Notes: a model not told the origin generated them from the sequence alone. A stretch of 64,000 bases of DNA from Xestospongia bergquistia (GCA_963965975.1 OZ014416.1:3596001-3660000); one strand, 5' to 3'. Shown: positions 41,670 through 50,373, counted from the stretch's first letter. Numbers and translations are program-made.

Positions 41670-41824
41670 AAAAACTATCAGCATGTTCTAATAATTTATG
41701 TTTTCACACTAAAGCGACTAATTGGGTGGAATGTGAAAAATGTTTCCAGTGGTACCACATGGTATGTGTTGGGATCAAGAAAGAAAAATCTCTAAATTTT
41801 GTTTGTTTTATGTGTGACATATAA
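41670..41824 (+). other. PHD-finger terminal exon of the Tigger transposase gene
   Basis: An exon after TTTCATTACAG, in phase with the preceding 90-bp exons (one base carried over), encoding about 51 residues to TAA at 41,822. It shows all eight C4HC3 zinc ligands in order: C-x4-C (ACSNNLC), C-x2-C (VECEKC), then FQWYHMVCVGI giving His and Cys, and a final C-x2-C (VCFMC). The WVEC..C..WYH..CVGI pattern is typical of PHD fingers, which in many proteins bind histone H3 tails. That could aim the element at particular chromatin, but this is inference. Unlike the core exons, this one carries no visible lesion. Confidence 0.87.
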
Positions 41825-41887
41825 TAATTAACTACTAGACTTTTTGTAGTAAAATTATTTTTTCATGCACAGTGAATTTGAATAATT

Positions 41888-41893
41888 AATAAA
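41888..41893 (+). terminator. Candidate polyadenylation signal of the Tigger gene
   Basis: AATAAA 64 bases after the PHD-exon stop codon, with another AATAAA about 35 bases further on. Position and AT-rich context suit a 3' end signal; unproven. Confidence 0.4.
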
Positions 41894-42263
41894 CAGTATT
41901 TGTGATTGTCAAATTTGAGTTAATAAATATCAAGAACTTATCACCTACTTTAGAAAAGAACTTCTCTTAAATGTCCGTTTATTCGTCCATGAGTTCATGT
42001 TTTCATAGAGATGTATATTTAGAACTGTACGTAGAAATTTCTCCAAATTTTGACAGTTAATTCTTTACATATTATATACTGTTCAAAAGCAGAGATAACG
42101 TTCAAGCTATAATTGTTATCAAGATATGGTCATCGTTCAAATCTACATAAGAATGTCCGTTTTATCATGATCTCAAGTGTACAGGATATATGCTTGTAAA
42201 TTGTGCAAAAAGATTTCTTTTTCAGTATATTCTTTGCAATAACTATATGATGGATTGGGGCAC

Positions 42264-42292
42264 TCGAAGCTGGTGTCGAAAGTCAGCTTCGA
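42264..42292. repeat. Subterminal hairpin of the Tigger element
   Basis: Perfect 9-base arms TCGAAGCTG (42,264-42,272) and CAGCTTCGA (42,284-42,292) around an 11-base loop, about 60 bases inside the right end. Such dyads near an end often serve as transposase or host-factor sites; no direct evidence here. Confidence 0.5.
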
Positions 42293-42353
42293 ATGCTCTG
42301 TTTATTTAAAAACAGTAAAAACACCAGAGTGTCCGATCATTGAGCCACGCCTC

Positions 42354-42881
42354 TAATGGGACTAACTAAATAAACTGCAATTAACAGTTTAGTAAGTTGG
42401 TTTGCATTAATGCTCTAAAGTCTTTAAGTTGAAGACTTTAGAAGGTTTAGACTATTGAGTGAAGTTTATAAAGTAAACTGCACAGTCTAAAGGACTTAAT
42501 GTGACTAACTAAATAAAGTGCAATTTACAGTTTAGTAAGTTGGTTTGCTTTAACGCTTTAAAGTCTTTACTTTTAAGACTTTAGAAGGTTTAGACTATTG
42601 CGTGAAGATTATAAAGTAAATTGTTCAGTCTAAAGGACTTAATGGGACTAACTAAAGAAACTGCTATTAACAGTTTAGTAAGTTGGTTTGCATTAAGGGT
42701 CTAAAGTCTTTAATTTAAAGACTTTAGAAGGTTTAGACTATTGAGTGAAGTTTATAAAGTAAACTGCTCAGTCTAAAAGAGTTAACGTTACTAACTAAAT
42801 AAACTGCAATTAACATTTTAGTAAGTTGGTTTGAATTAACGCTCTAAAGTCTTTAATTTAAAGACTTTAGAAGGTTTAGAC
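42354..42881 (+). repeat. Divergent satellite, forward orientation, right of the Tigger insertion
   Basis: Continuation of the 143-bp satellite after the Tigger, about 3.7 monomers with the edge-type variants (GGGACTAACTAAATAAACTG, GTAAGTTGG). No coding potential. Confidence 0.92.
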
Positions 42882-43263
42882 TGTTAATGCAAACAAAGTT
42901 AATAAGCTGTTAATGGCAGTTTATTTACTTAGTCCCTTTAAGTCCCTTAGTCTCAGCAGTTTATTTTATAAACTAAACTCAATAGTCTAAACCTTCTAAA
43001 GTTTTTAAATTAAAGACTTTAGTGCTTAAATACAAACCAACTTAATAAACCGCTAATTGATGTTTATTTAGTTAGTCCCTTTAAGTCCTTTAGTCTGAGC
43101 AGTTTCCTTTTTAAAGTACACCCAATAGTCTAAACCTTCTAAAGTCTTTAAATTAAAGACTTTAAAGCGTTAATGCAAACAAACTTAATAAACTGTTAAT
43201 GGTAGTTTATTTAGTTAGTCGTTTTAAGGCCTTTAGTCTCAGCAGTTTATTTTATAACCTTAA
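42882..43263 (-). repeat. Satellite in reverse orientation, left part
   Basis: From about 42,882 the array reads as the reverse complement: TTAATGCAAAC, CTTAATAAACTG, TTTAGTTAGTCC, AGTCTAAACCTTCTAAAG. The switch occurs at GTTTAGACT|GTTAATGC with no spacer. The 127 bases 42,876-43,002 are identical to 46,817-46,943 (offset 3,941), so this monomer was duplicated locally after diverging from the rest. It is interrupted by the Harbinger element. Confidence 0.92.
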
Positions 43264-43402
43264 AGCTAGGTTCACAATATGGAACGTTATGTTACGTAAC
43301 CGTTTGCGTTCCGTTCCGTCATGACTTTCGTTGCGTAATAGAACGTTTATTCATTCATAATATTGCGTGTACGTGTAAAGTAGGCGTTTTAAGTTGAATA
43401 AA

Positions 43403-44683
43403 ATGGAGGCTATGGAGCTCGCTCTGTTGGTTGGTCTTATCTGGCGTATTTGGTGTCGATATAAGAAACCAAGGAAGAAAAGATTTTGGGTCCGCTCTAT
43501 ACTCAGTGCTCGTCGTCAGCAAAGCCAGTATTACCATCTCCTACACGAAATGAGGCTGCATGATGATGAGTCACACTTTAGGTATACACGAATGTCAAGA
43601 AGATCATTTGATGATTTGCTCCATAAGGTCAAGCCTTACTTGACTCGTAGACGGTACACGAGTTCTGCTAGACCGTCAATTTCATCTGCTGAGAGACTTG
43701 CTTTAACACTGAGATATTTGGCAACTGGTGACTCTCAAACATCAATTTCTTTTAATTTTAGAGTGGGAAGATCCACAGTTTGTAATATAGTTTATGAGAC
43801 CTGCTGTGTTCTGTGGAAAGTCTTACATATGGAGTATGTACAATTTCCTTCTACAACACAGGATTGGATTGGTATCAGTCAGCAGTTCTGGAGAAAATGG
43901 AACTTTCCCAATTGTCTTGGAGCTATAGATGGAAAACATATTCTCATCCAGGCACCCAGTAATAGCGGATCTTTGTACTACAACTATAAAGGGACATACT
44001 CTATAGTTCTATTAGCAGTATGTGATGCTAACTATCGGTTTATAGCCTTTGATATAGGTGAAGCTGGTAAAGAAAGTGATAGTGGCATATTTTCAAACTC
44101 ATTACTGGGCCAGTATCTAGAATCACAATCCTTACCCCTTCCTCAGCCAGCAAGTGTTCCAGATGTGCCAGATGTCATCTTACCATATGTTTTCATTGGT
44201 GATGAAGGTTTTCCACTTCGTAAAGACCTTATGCGACCATTTCCTGGAAAAAACCTGCCTGACCATGAAGCTATCTTTAATTATCGTCTGAGCCGTGCTA
44301 GGAGGATAATAGAAAATACATTTGGTATTCTCGCGGCTAGGTTTAGGATATTCAGACGTCCCATAAATGCAAATCCAGACAGAGTAGTAGCATATACAAA
44401 AGCTACCCTTGCACTTCATAATTACCTCCGAGAAAAGGAATCCCCAGTATATTGCCCTCCGGGTTTCACAGATGGAGAGGATGGTGAAGGTAATACTATC
44501 AATGGTAGTTGGCGAGAGCATACTATTGGTGACAATGGGCTTCAGAAGATAGGCAAGGTTGGCAGCAACCATTATAGCTGGACAGCAAAATCAGTTCGTG
44601 AGTGTTTTTCTGACTACTTTAGTAGTTCAGAAGGAGCAGTTCCGTGGCAAGATAAACATATTCACAGGACATCATACAAGTGA
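43403..44683 (+). CDS. PIF/Harbinger transposase (DDE_Tnp_4), intact
   Basis: Single-exon 426-aa nuclease-transposase that would excise and integrate the element in the nucleus. The ATG at 43,403 is chosen for its good context (AAAATGG) and because upstream codons lead only to a TTG. Order: basic segment (residues 19-40, KKPRKKRFW); helical region with an HTH-like part around 96-131 (RLALTLRYLATGD to STVCNIV); catalytic core with GAIDGKHI (D176), AVCDANYRF (D208), GDEGFPL (D267) and RARRIIENTFGIL (E304). Which Asp is the second catalytic residue I leave open. Length suits the family (about 350-450 aa). No stop, frameshift or missing motif is seen. The gene lies 124 bp from the end of the convergent MADF-BESS gene; no clear AATAAA is seen between them. 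It resembles ALP1/HARBI1-type proteins. Confidence 0.95.
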   Translation: MEAMELALLVGLIWRIWCRYKKPRKKRFWVRSILSARRQQSQYYHLLHEMRLHDDESHFRYTRMSRRSFDDLLHKVKPYLTRRRYTSSARPSISSAERLALTLRYLATGDSQTSISFNFRVGRSTVCNIVYETCCVLWKVLHMEYVQFPSTTQDWIGISQQFWRKWNFPNCLGAIDGKHILIQAPSNSGSLYYNYKGTYSIVLLAVCDANYRFIAFDIGEAGKESDSGIFSNSLLGQYLESQSLPLPQPASVPDVPDVILPYVFIGDEGFPLRKDLMRPFPGKNLPDHEAIFNYRLSRARRIIENTFGILAARFRIFRRPINANPDRVVAYTKATLALHNYLREKESPVYCPPGFTDGEDGEGNTINGSWREHTIGDNGLQKIGKVGSNHYSWTAKSVRECFSDYFSSSEGAVPWQDKHIHRTSYK

Positions 44684-44807
44684 AATGTTCCATTTTTTCA
44701 ATTTAATTAATCATACAGTTTGAATTTAATATTACAACATGTATAACAGTTAAGGTAATTAGGGAATATTATGTGTCATGTAACATTAATTAGTATGAGT
44801 GTTAGCT

Positions 44808-45855
44808 TCAGTGAGATTGGTCACTTCCATGTGTAGGTAGACCCATGGGTGGAGATGAATAACAAGTAGCCATGGGTGGATATTGATTAGCCACTGGTCC
44901 ATAATTTGAGTCAAATCCATACTCTACACTTGTTAAATAATGATGAATATGTAACTTCGCCAGAGCCTTTCTTTTATTCTCCAGACGTTTAATACTAGCT
45001 AGTACTTGCATAGCAAAATGGTAGTCTTCATCATCAGAAATGTGATTACTTTTCACATTGTTGGTCTCTCTAATATGCTTCAATGTATCTATTATTGCTG
45101 ATTCAACGTGTGCCTTTTTGTCTACTTTACGTTTTTTTACAGGCGGGTCTCCTTTCCTATCAGACGGACTAGGTGATAAGGATGAAGATGTGGAACATGA
45201 TGTAATAAATGTAGACCTGGGCACATCAATTGGTGTGTCTGGTATATTTGTTGATTTAGTGTCTAATAGTGACAACATGTCATCATCAGTGTCGGTTGTC
45301 CTATAAAAGTGACAACCAATTAAGATGAAGGTATAAAACAATTTCCATACTTATTAATACTGCCGATTTCTTCATCACTCTCTACCAGGGAGGCATTTTC
45401 TATTCTGTCGTAACTGTCATCTTTGGTGGCAATGTTGCTACTCGTACTATAAACACACGCACATTATATAAATATAATTATATATAATAATTACAATAAT
45501 TATATTATAGTATAAATCAATTTCTTTACACTACAAAAACATACTTTCGATGGCGAACTGTGTCTTGGATAAAACACATGATGTTGTAATATTTCCACTG
45601 AGAAACTGTAGGTGGACCAGATGTTCCAGTTGGCCTCTTGGTTGAAATTTTACGTTCTCTGACAAACTTGTCTCTTAGGTTTTTCCACCTCCTTTTGCAG
45701 TCATCAACACTGGTGGCCAACTTCTCTGAAATTTTTTTCCAGGCGTTTTCTTTCACTCTATTGTCTTTATACTCCCTGAGTGACATATTCCAAAGACAGG
45801 GAAAACTTCTAACAGTCTCTATGAGCATTTCAGTATCATCCTGATCCTCCGCCAT
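44808..45855 (-). CDS. Harbinger-encoded MADF-BESS (Myb/SANT-like) DNA-binding protein, three exons
   Basis: Exons on the minus strand: 45,855-45,545, 45,446-45,351 and 45,300-44,808 (311+96+493 = 900 bases, 299 aa). Introns are 98 and 50 bp, each starting GTATG and ending TATAG, and both junctions keep frame (2+1 bases). The start ATG follows a stop-rich leader 200 bp from the right terminus. Residues about 8-70 form a MADF domain (LIETVRSFPCLWNMSL, AWKKISEKL, CKRRWKNLRDKFVRERK). The middle is acidic/Ser-rich, with a likely nuclear signal PPVKKRKVDKK. The C-terminal part has a BESS motif (DEDYHFAMQVLASIKRLENK, then KALAKLHIHHYL), a protein-interaction module. In this superfamily such Myb-like partners take the transposase to the nucleus and to element ends; that role here is inferred. 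Confidence 0.9.
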
Positions 45856-45913
45856 TTTTATTAAGCACGTGGTTCAGTACACTGAACTTGATTGGTCAAA
45901 CGCTACTACAGAA

Positions 45914-45944
45914 ACGCAAGATTGAAATTTGTTCAATCTTGCGT
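45914..45944. repeat. Hairpin in the right subterminal region of the Harbinger
   Basis: Perfect 13-base arms ACGCAAGATTGAA and TTCAATCTTGCGT around ATTTG. A second dyad, ACGCAAG/CTTGCGT with a 2-base spacer, lies at 46,025-46,040. ACGCAA/TTGCGT also recurs near 43,305-43,365 at the left end, making these good candidates for transposase or MADF binding sites. Confidence 0.6.
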
Positions 45945-46059
45945 AATCCCTGCGTTCGTCAAACATTTCACCCGTTTTTATGTTCACAAAACGCAAGTAG
46001 AATACGTAAACGCAACGTAACGTAACGCAAGAGCTTGCGTCCATATTGTGAACCTAGCT

Positions 46060-47066
46060 TAAGTCAATAGTCTAAACTTCTAAAGTATTTAAATTAAAGA
46101 CATTAGAGCGTTATTGGAAACAAACTTGATAAAATGTTAATTCCAGTTTATTTAGTTAGTCCCTTTAAGTTATTTATTTTGAGCAGTTTACTTTATAAAA
46201 TTCACTCAATAATCTAAACCTTCTAAAGTCTTTAAATTAAAGACTTTAGAGCATTAATGCAAACAAACTTAATAAACTGTTAATGGCAGTTTATTTAGTT
46301 AGTCGGTTTAAGTCCTTTAGTCTTTGCAGTTTACTTAATAAACTGAAATCAATAGCCTAACCCTCTTAAAGTCTTTAAATTAAAGACTTGAATGTTTTAA
46401 TACACACCAACTTAGTAAACAATTAATTGCAGCTTATTTGGTTGGTCCCTTTAACTCCTTTAGTCTGAACAGATTACTTTAGAAAGTTCACTCAATAGTC
46501 TAAACCTTCTAAAGTCTTTAAATTAAAGACTTTAGAGCATTAATGCAAACAAACTCGACAAACTGTTAATGGCAGTTTACTTAGTTAGTCCCTTTAAGTC
46601 CTTCAGTCTGAGCAGTTTACTTTTTAAAATTTACTCAACAGTCTAAACCTTCTAAAGTCTTTAATTTAAAGATTTAAAATTGTTATTGCAAACAAACTTA
46701 ATAAACTGTTAATGGCAGTTTACTTAGTTAGTCCCTTTAAGTCCTTTAGTCTGAGCAGTTTACTATTTGAAATTTACTCAACAGTCTAAGCCTTCTGAAG
46801 TCTTTAAATTAAAGACTTAGACTGTTAATGCAAACAAAGTTAATAAGCTGTTAATGGCAGTTTATTTACTTAGTCCCTTTAAGTCCCTTAGTCTCAGCAG
46901 TTTATTTTATAAACTAAACTCAATAGTCTAAACCTTCTAAAGTCTTTAAAATAAAGACTTTAGAGCATTAATGCGAAGAAACTAAATATATTGTTAATGG
47001 CAGTTTATTTATTTAGTCCCTTTAAGTCCTTTAGTCCTAGCAATTTACTTTATAAAGTTAACTCAA
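46060..47066 (-). repeat. Satellite in reverse orientation, right part
   Basis: About seven divergent monomers reading as the reverse complement of the main array (AGTCTAAACCTTCTAAAG, TTAATGCAAACAAAC, GTTAATGGCAGTTTA), continuing the unit cut by the Harbinger. Includes 46,817-46,943, identical to 42,876-43,002. No coding potential. Confidence 0.92.
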
Positions 47067-47280
47067 TAAAATGCAAAGTGCTTAGACTAAAGGACTTAAA
47101 GAAACTAACTAAATGAACAGCAGTGAACATTTTTTAATTAAACTGCCTAGGTTAAAGGACTCAGAGAGTATAACTCAATAAACTGCAATTGACAGTTTAT
47201 TAAGTTCATTTCCATTAAATCTTGAAACTCTTTAATTTAAAGGATTGTTAGGGTTTACAGTATTTTGGTAAACTTAACAA
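47067..47280 (+). repeat. Last, degenerate forward satellite monomers
   Basis: Orientation flips back near 47,066: TTAGACTAAAGGACTTAAAG, ACTAACTAAATGAACAG and CAATAAACTGCAATTGACAG read forward. Similarity fades by about 47,280-47,350, the end of recognisable satellite. Confidence 0.75.
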
Positions 47281-47690
47281 TGCGAACTACTTACAATAAT
47301 GGGTTTATACTTACCACTGCAAACTATTTGCAATAAAGGCTTAAAGACATTTAGTCTATCAACTGGAATAGAGTCTTCTATTGCTAAAATGTATATTTTA
47401 ATGTGTATATTTTTTGTGGAAATTGCAGTTTTTTAAAAACTTTTTTCTATGTTTTTGGTGCCAAAATATACAAGTCCTAATTTTTTTTGTGCCAAAAATA
47501 TGTGTTTTAACCCTTGTTTAAAACTTTTTTGGCAGCAAAATGTGTCAGTTGTCACAGCCTCTTTAAAAAGCATTTTAGTGCGAAAATTGCACATGTTTTA
47601 AATCCTTTTGCTAATTTTTTTAGGTGCCCAAAATGCCGATATTTGAAAACCCATTTCGCTAAAAAAAGGAACAGGTATTTATGTGAACCC
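47281..47690. other. AT-rich non-coding stretch, no gene seen
   Basis: T-rich DNA with irregularly repeated phrases such as TGTGCCAAAA, TTTTTGGTGCC and AACCCTTGTTTAAA. Similar phrases occur at 52.9-54.15 kb, so it is probably old dispersed repeat. A 75-codon open frame starting 47,514 lacks an ATG and any recognisable motif. Confidence 0.5.
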
Positions 47691-47696
47691 TTTAAC

Positions 47697-49740
47697 GGGT
47701 GGTTGCGTAATTATGAGCAGGCGGATGCAATTATTGAGTAGGTGGAATCGCAATTTTGCACAGTAACTATTACCGAGGCACCTGGACTGTTTTTCGAAAG
47801 CAAGAACGTGAATATGATTGCAATCACTGGTTTGTAAAGCTATCAACATGGCTAAAGCGTCATGGCATTGACAAGCAGAAGGTTTATACAGTTGCCTTCT
47901 GACCCAGACCTCCTTTTACAGTGTATTGATGGTGCTGAAAGTGACTATTCAGACAGTGATTTCTACAGCTACATTGATGAAGAAGAAGCACTGACAGATC
48001 TTTTGCAAAGCCATTTACTAGCAAGGCTGACTTCTGAAACCTTTGTACTAAAATGTAACTCTTCAGCTCCACCTTTACCAACAAGAAGCAGTTTCCTAGC
48101 TCCACCTACACCCACGGATAAGATGATTTTACACACATGTACAAAATAATAATAATTATTGTAGTTCATCCATTGGTTGCCACCTCTCCAGCAACAGCTT
48201 TGCCCAGTACTAGCACTACTGCTACAGCTAGCCTACCTATAGTTAACTAAAGACTACCAATAATAGCAAAGTAACTTTATAGTTCATCCATTTACTGCAT
48301 CACCTGGGATTACTCTTGATATAACCAACAAACCACCACTTGCTTTCTTCAATCTATACTTTTCATCAGCAGTAAAAGATTTGATCTTTGTGGAAACAGC
48401 TACCTATCCTGTGTCAAATTGAATCTTACATGCATAATCATCCCAACGCTCTTGGTCATGACTGGAGTAGAAATCTGATAAAGCATGAGGAAGTTGACCC
48501 ATTACTAGCCATAATAATTACAAAGTGGCTAGTTAGATATCTGTCTGTGAGGTATTCATTATAACCAAGGAAATAGATTGATATGAATTGCAAGTTTTAT
48601 TTATTACACTTACTTGTAATTGTAATTTTATTAGGAAGCCCTAAAAATTTGTGAATTTCCTGTACAACTTACTTATTTGTAGATCATACTGGAGCAGCAA
48701 ATGGTCATTTCATAGTGATATAGTCAGTCATATCATGCAGAAGGTTTGAATTATTGATGAAATCTTGATCAGCTTAACGAGTCATTCTAGTTGGTTTATA
48801 TTCCCAATAGAGAAATTGCTGTTGATGAGAGTATCATTGGACACAAAGGAAGACTCTCGTGGTTCTAGTACATGCTCAAGAAGCCCACTAAATGGGATAT
48901 TATACTTACTATAATGGTTGTTAACGAGTCATACAGGAAAAGAGAAGATGGTGTCCCTGAGCAAGGGCTACCGTACAAAGTGATCTCATGTCTCCTTTAT
49001 CAATAAGTGGATATCATGTGTGTACCAATATACACTTTTCGCTGAATCAGAAGGGATTGAGTAGAGAATTTCAATTAGCAAAATTAACAAATGGTAAAAA
49101 GTAACAATCAACTGTACTTACGTTAGCCTAAAATGTAAGATATAGGTTAAGTCTATTCTTATTATGCAACAGATGGATTTTCGTGTCCGAAGTGGTCTGA
49201 CAAGCTAGTGGTACACATGTTATCAACCTTGCATAATGAAAATATGATAGATAAGCGGAGGAGAACCAGAGCAGTAGATGGAGGAGTAGACGTGGCAAAA
49301 GTAGTTGAAGAATACAATACGATATGGGCGGAGTCGACAAGTGCAATCAACTCCTACTATATTATGGATATGTACGCAGGTCAGGCAAGTAGTGGAAGAA
49401 AGTATTATTTCACTTATTTGATGTATCCATTGTTAACACCAATATTTTGCACAATATAGTTGCTGAAAACCTTTACCACACATTGGCAGCCGGATACTAG
49501 ACGGTCATAAATAACCAGTTGACAGAAGGCACATTGCCTCAACAACAGTACTTCCAATGAGATTGAACGAACATGGATTTCCAGAACCTGTTCAAAAAGA
49601 TGCACCTTATGGAGTACGTCCCAGTCTAAAGTATGCAAGGCCCGAGGAAAAAAAGATCACAAAAACAGTACCAATGTAACATTTGTAAAACTCATTTGTA
49701 TGTACTCCCATTTTTTAAAGATTACCATACCATACCAAAT
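47697..49740 (+). pseudogene. piggyBac transposase, heavily decayed (copy 1)
   Basis: Fragments in several frames follow piggyBac order. 47,862-48,149: acidic N-terminus from an ATG (AESDYSDSDFYSYIDEEEA). 48,288-48,422: SPGITLDITNKPPLAFF then VKDLIFVETATYPVSN, matching the entry helix region. About 48,810-49,000: catalytic segment AVDESIIGHKGRLSWF, stop, YMLKKPTKWDIILTIMV. 49,208-49,459: VVHMLSTLHNENMIDK then VVEEYNTIWAES, in place of the usual YNxxMGGVD. About 49,640-49,740: Cys-rich tail QYQCNICKTHLYVLPFFKDY. At least four frame changes and many stops make it dead. CCCTTTAACGGG at 47,697 resembles a piggyBac terminus, but the preceding bases are GTGAA, not TTAA; no right end was found. Confidence 0.82.
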
Positions 49741-49911
49741 TACATTATGAATACTAAGAATCATCCTCATATACATCAATAACAATCTTTGTGTCTAGAC
49801 TTTATGTACGCTTGTGTAATAATATGTATAGACATTGTCATGAATCGTTCCAAATGGCCTTACGATAGTCCAATTTGATCATAGAAATCATAGAAAAATA
49901 CAAGACTTCAC

Positions 49912-49989
49912 ACTGGTGTTGAAGAAATCATTAAACCTGTGATGATAGAGGACTACAATCAATACATGGGTGGGGTCAATCTAAGTTAA
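49912..49989 (+). pseudogene. Relic of another piggyBac transposase (third catalytic motif)
   Basis: Twenty-five codons, TGVEEIIKPVMIEDYNQYMG then GVNLS and a stop, matching the piggyBac DYNKYMGGVDLSDQ region. The catalytic Asp is replaced by Asn. Copy 1 already has its own version of this region at about 49,300, so this is a separate fragment. Nothing else of it is visible. Confidence 0.75.
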
Positions 49990-50035
49990 GTCTAAGTTAA
50001 TCTACTAGATTACATATATTTAATTATAATTACAT

Positions 50036-50067
50036 AATATATATATATAATATATATATATATATTA
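50036..50067. repeat. (TA)n microsatellite
   Basis: An imperfect TA run of about 32 bases. Confidence 0.9.
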
Positions 50068-50094
50068 TCTATTCCTGATAACAAGAAAACACAC

Positions 50095-50373
50095 ACACTT
50101 ACATTATACTTACATCAGCAATCAATTATAATGTATTGTTTCACTTTGCCATACTGTGTGTTGTGTCTATGTACACGCTTCTCTAACTGTCTCTGTGTAT
50201 GTGTATTATAATATATTGCTCCACTTTGCCTGACTGTGTATTGTATCTATACATACATGCTTCTTTTCCTCTCTGTGTGTATATGCACTTACATTATACA
50301 TACACTACCAATCAGTTTTAATATATTCCCTGACTGTAAGTTGTCTCTACATGGACATACGTCTCTTCCTTTC

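Larger units (their letters stand above)
38917..41824 (+). pseudogene. Tigger/pogo-like transposase with C-terminal PHD finger, broken
   Basis: The gene would cut and paste the surrounding element. The main exon starts at a good 3' splice site (TTCTTTAATTGCCTAG, ending 38,916), so the start codon lies in an unseen upstream exon. Order: basic N-terminus; psq-type helix-turn-helix (TLRKAAEMYNVPKSRLWDRV); CENP-B-type second HTH near WWGSFVKRHPKL; catalytic core with Asp in NCDESGF (39,455), LLDGHSSH (39,776) and QPLDRSCF (39,884), the last two 35 residues apart; STGIYPLNR; a Lys/Glu-rich tail; RKYENGYDLPD; and a PHD exon. Lesions: in-frame TGA at 39,431 and TAA at 39,668 (where relatives usually have Tyr), a frameshift near 40,430 after which the tail stays open in another frame only to about 40,520, and further frame loss before 40,640. 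All three catalytic Asp codons survive. Confidence 0.9.
37616..42353 (+). mobile_element. pogo/Tigger-type DNA transposon (Tc1/mariner superfamily), decayed
   Basis: 4,738 bp inserted in the satellite. The flanks are TA at 37,614-37,615 and TA at 42,354-42,355, the TA duplication expected of Tc1/mariner/pogo. Removing the element and one TA restores an ordinary monomer reading GGACTTAATGGGACTAAC, so the borders are exact. The termini are degraded inverted repeats: the left 22 bases (GAGTCGAAAATCAATG...) and the reverse complement of the right 22 (GAGGCGTGGCTCAATG...) agree at 15 positions. Inside is a multi-exon transposase gene with DDE_1-type motifs and a PHD finger. 37,616-38,900 holds no convincing exon, though the missing start codon should lie there. 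The element is inactive as read. Confidence 0.93.
43264..46059 (+). mobile_element. PIF/Harbinger DNA transposon, structurally complete
   Basis: 2,796 bp with perfect 20-base terminal inverted repeats (AGCTAGGTTCACAATATGGA at the left; its reverse complement ends at 46,059), flanked by TAA at 43,261 and 46,060, the 3-bp TWA-type duplication of this superfamily. Deleting the element and one TAA restores a reverse satellite monomer of unchanged length. It carries the two genes expected of the group, converging tail to tail: transposase (+) and a DNA-binding MADF-BESS protein (-). Subterminal regions are rich in TTGCGT/ACGCAA motifs. Both genes are open, so autonomy is plausible. Confidence 0.96.

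Noticed and set aside
44180-44572. 130-codon minus-strand frame inside the Harbinger transposase
   Set aside because: Shadow of the real plus-strand gene; no motif.
45058-45306. 82-codon plus-strand frame opposite the BESS exon
   Set aside because: Antisense shadow of the MADF-BESS gene.
1-47280. CENP-B box in the satellite
   Set aside because: No segment resembles the mammalian box (TTCG....A..CGGG); CG dinucleotides are almost absent except in the TTAACGCT motif.
47514-47741. 75-codon frame with Cys pairs as a zinc-finger protein
   Set aside because: No ATG at the start, low complexity, and Cys spacing not matching a known finger; it lies in dispersed AT-rich repeat.
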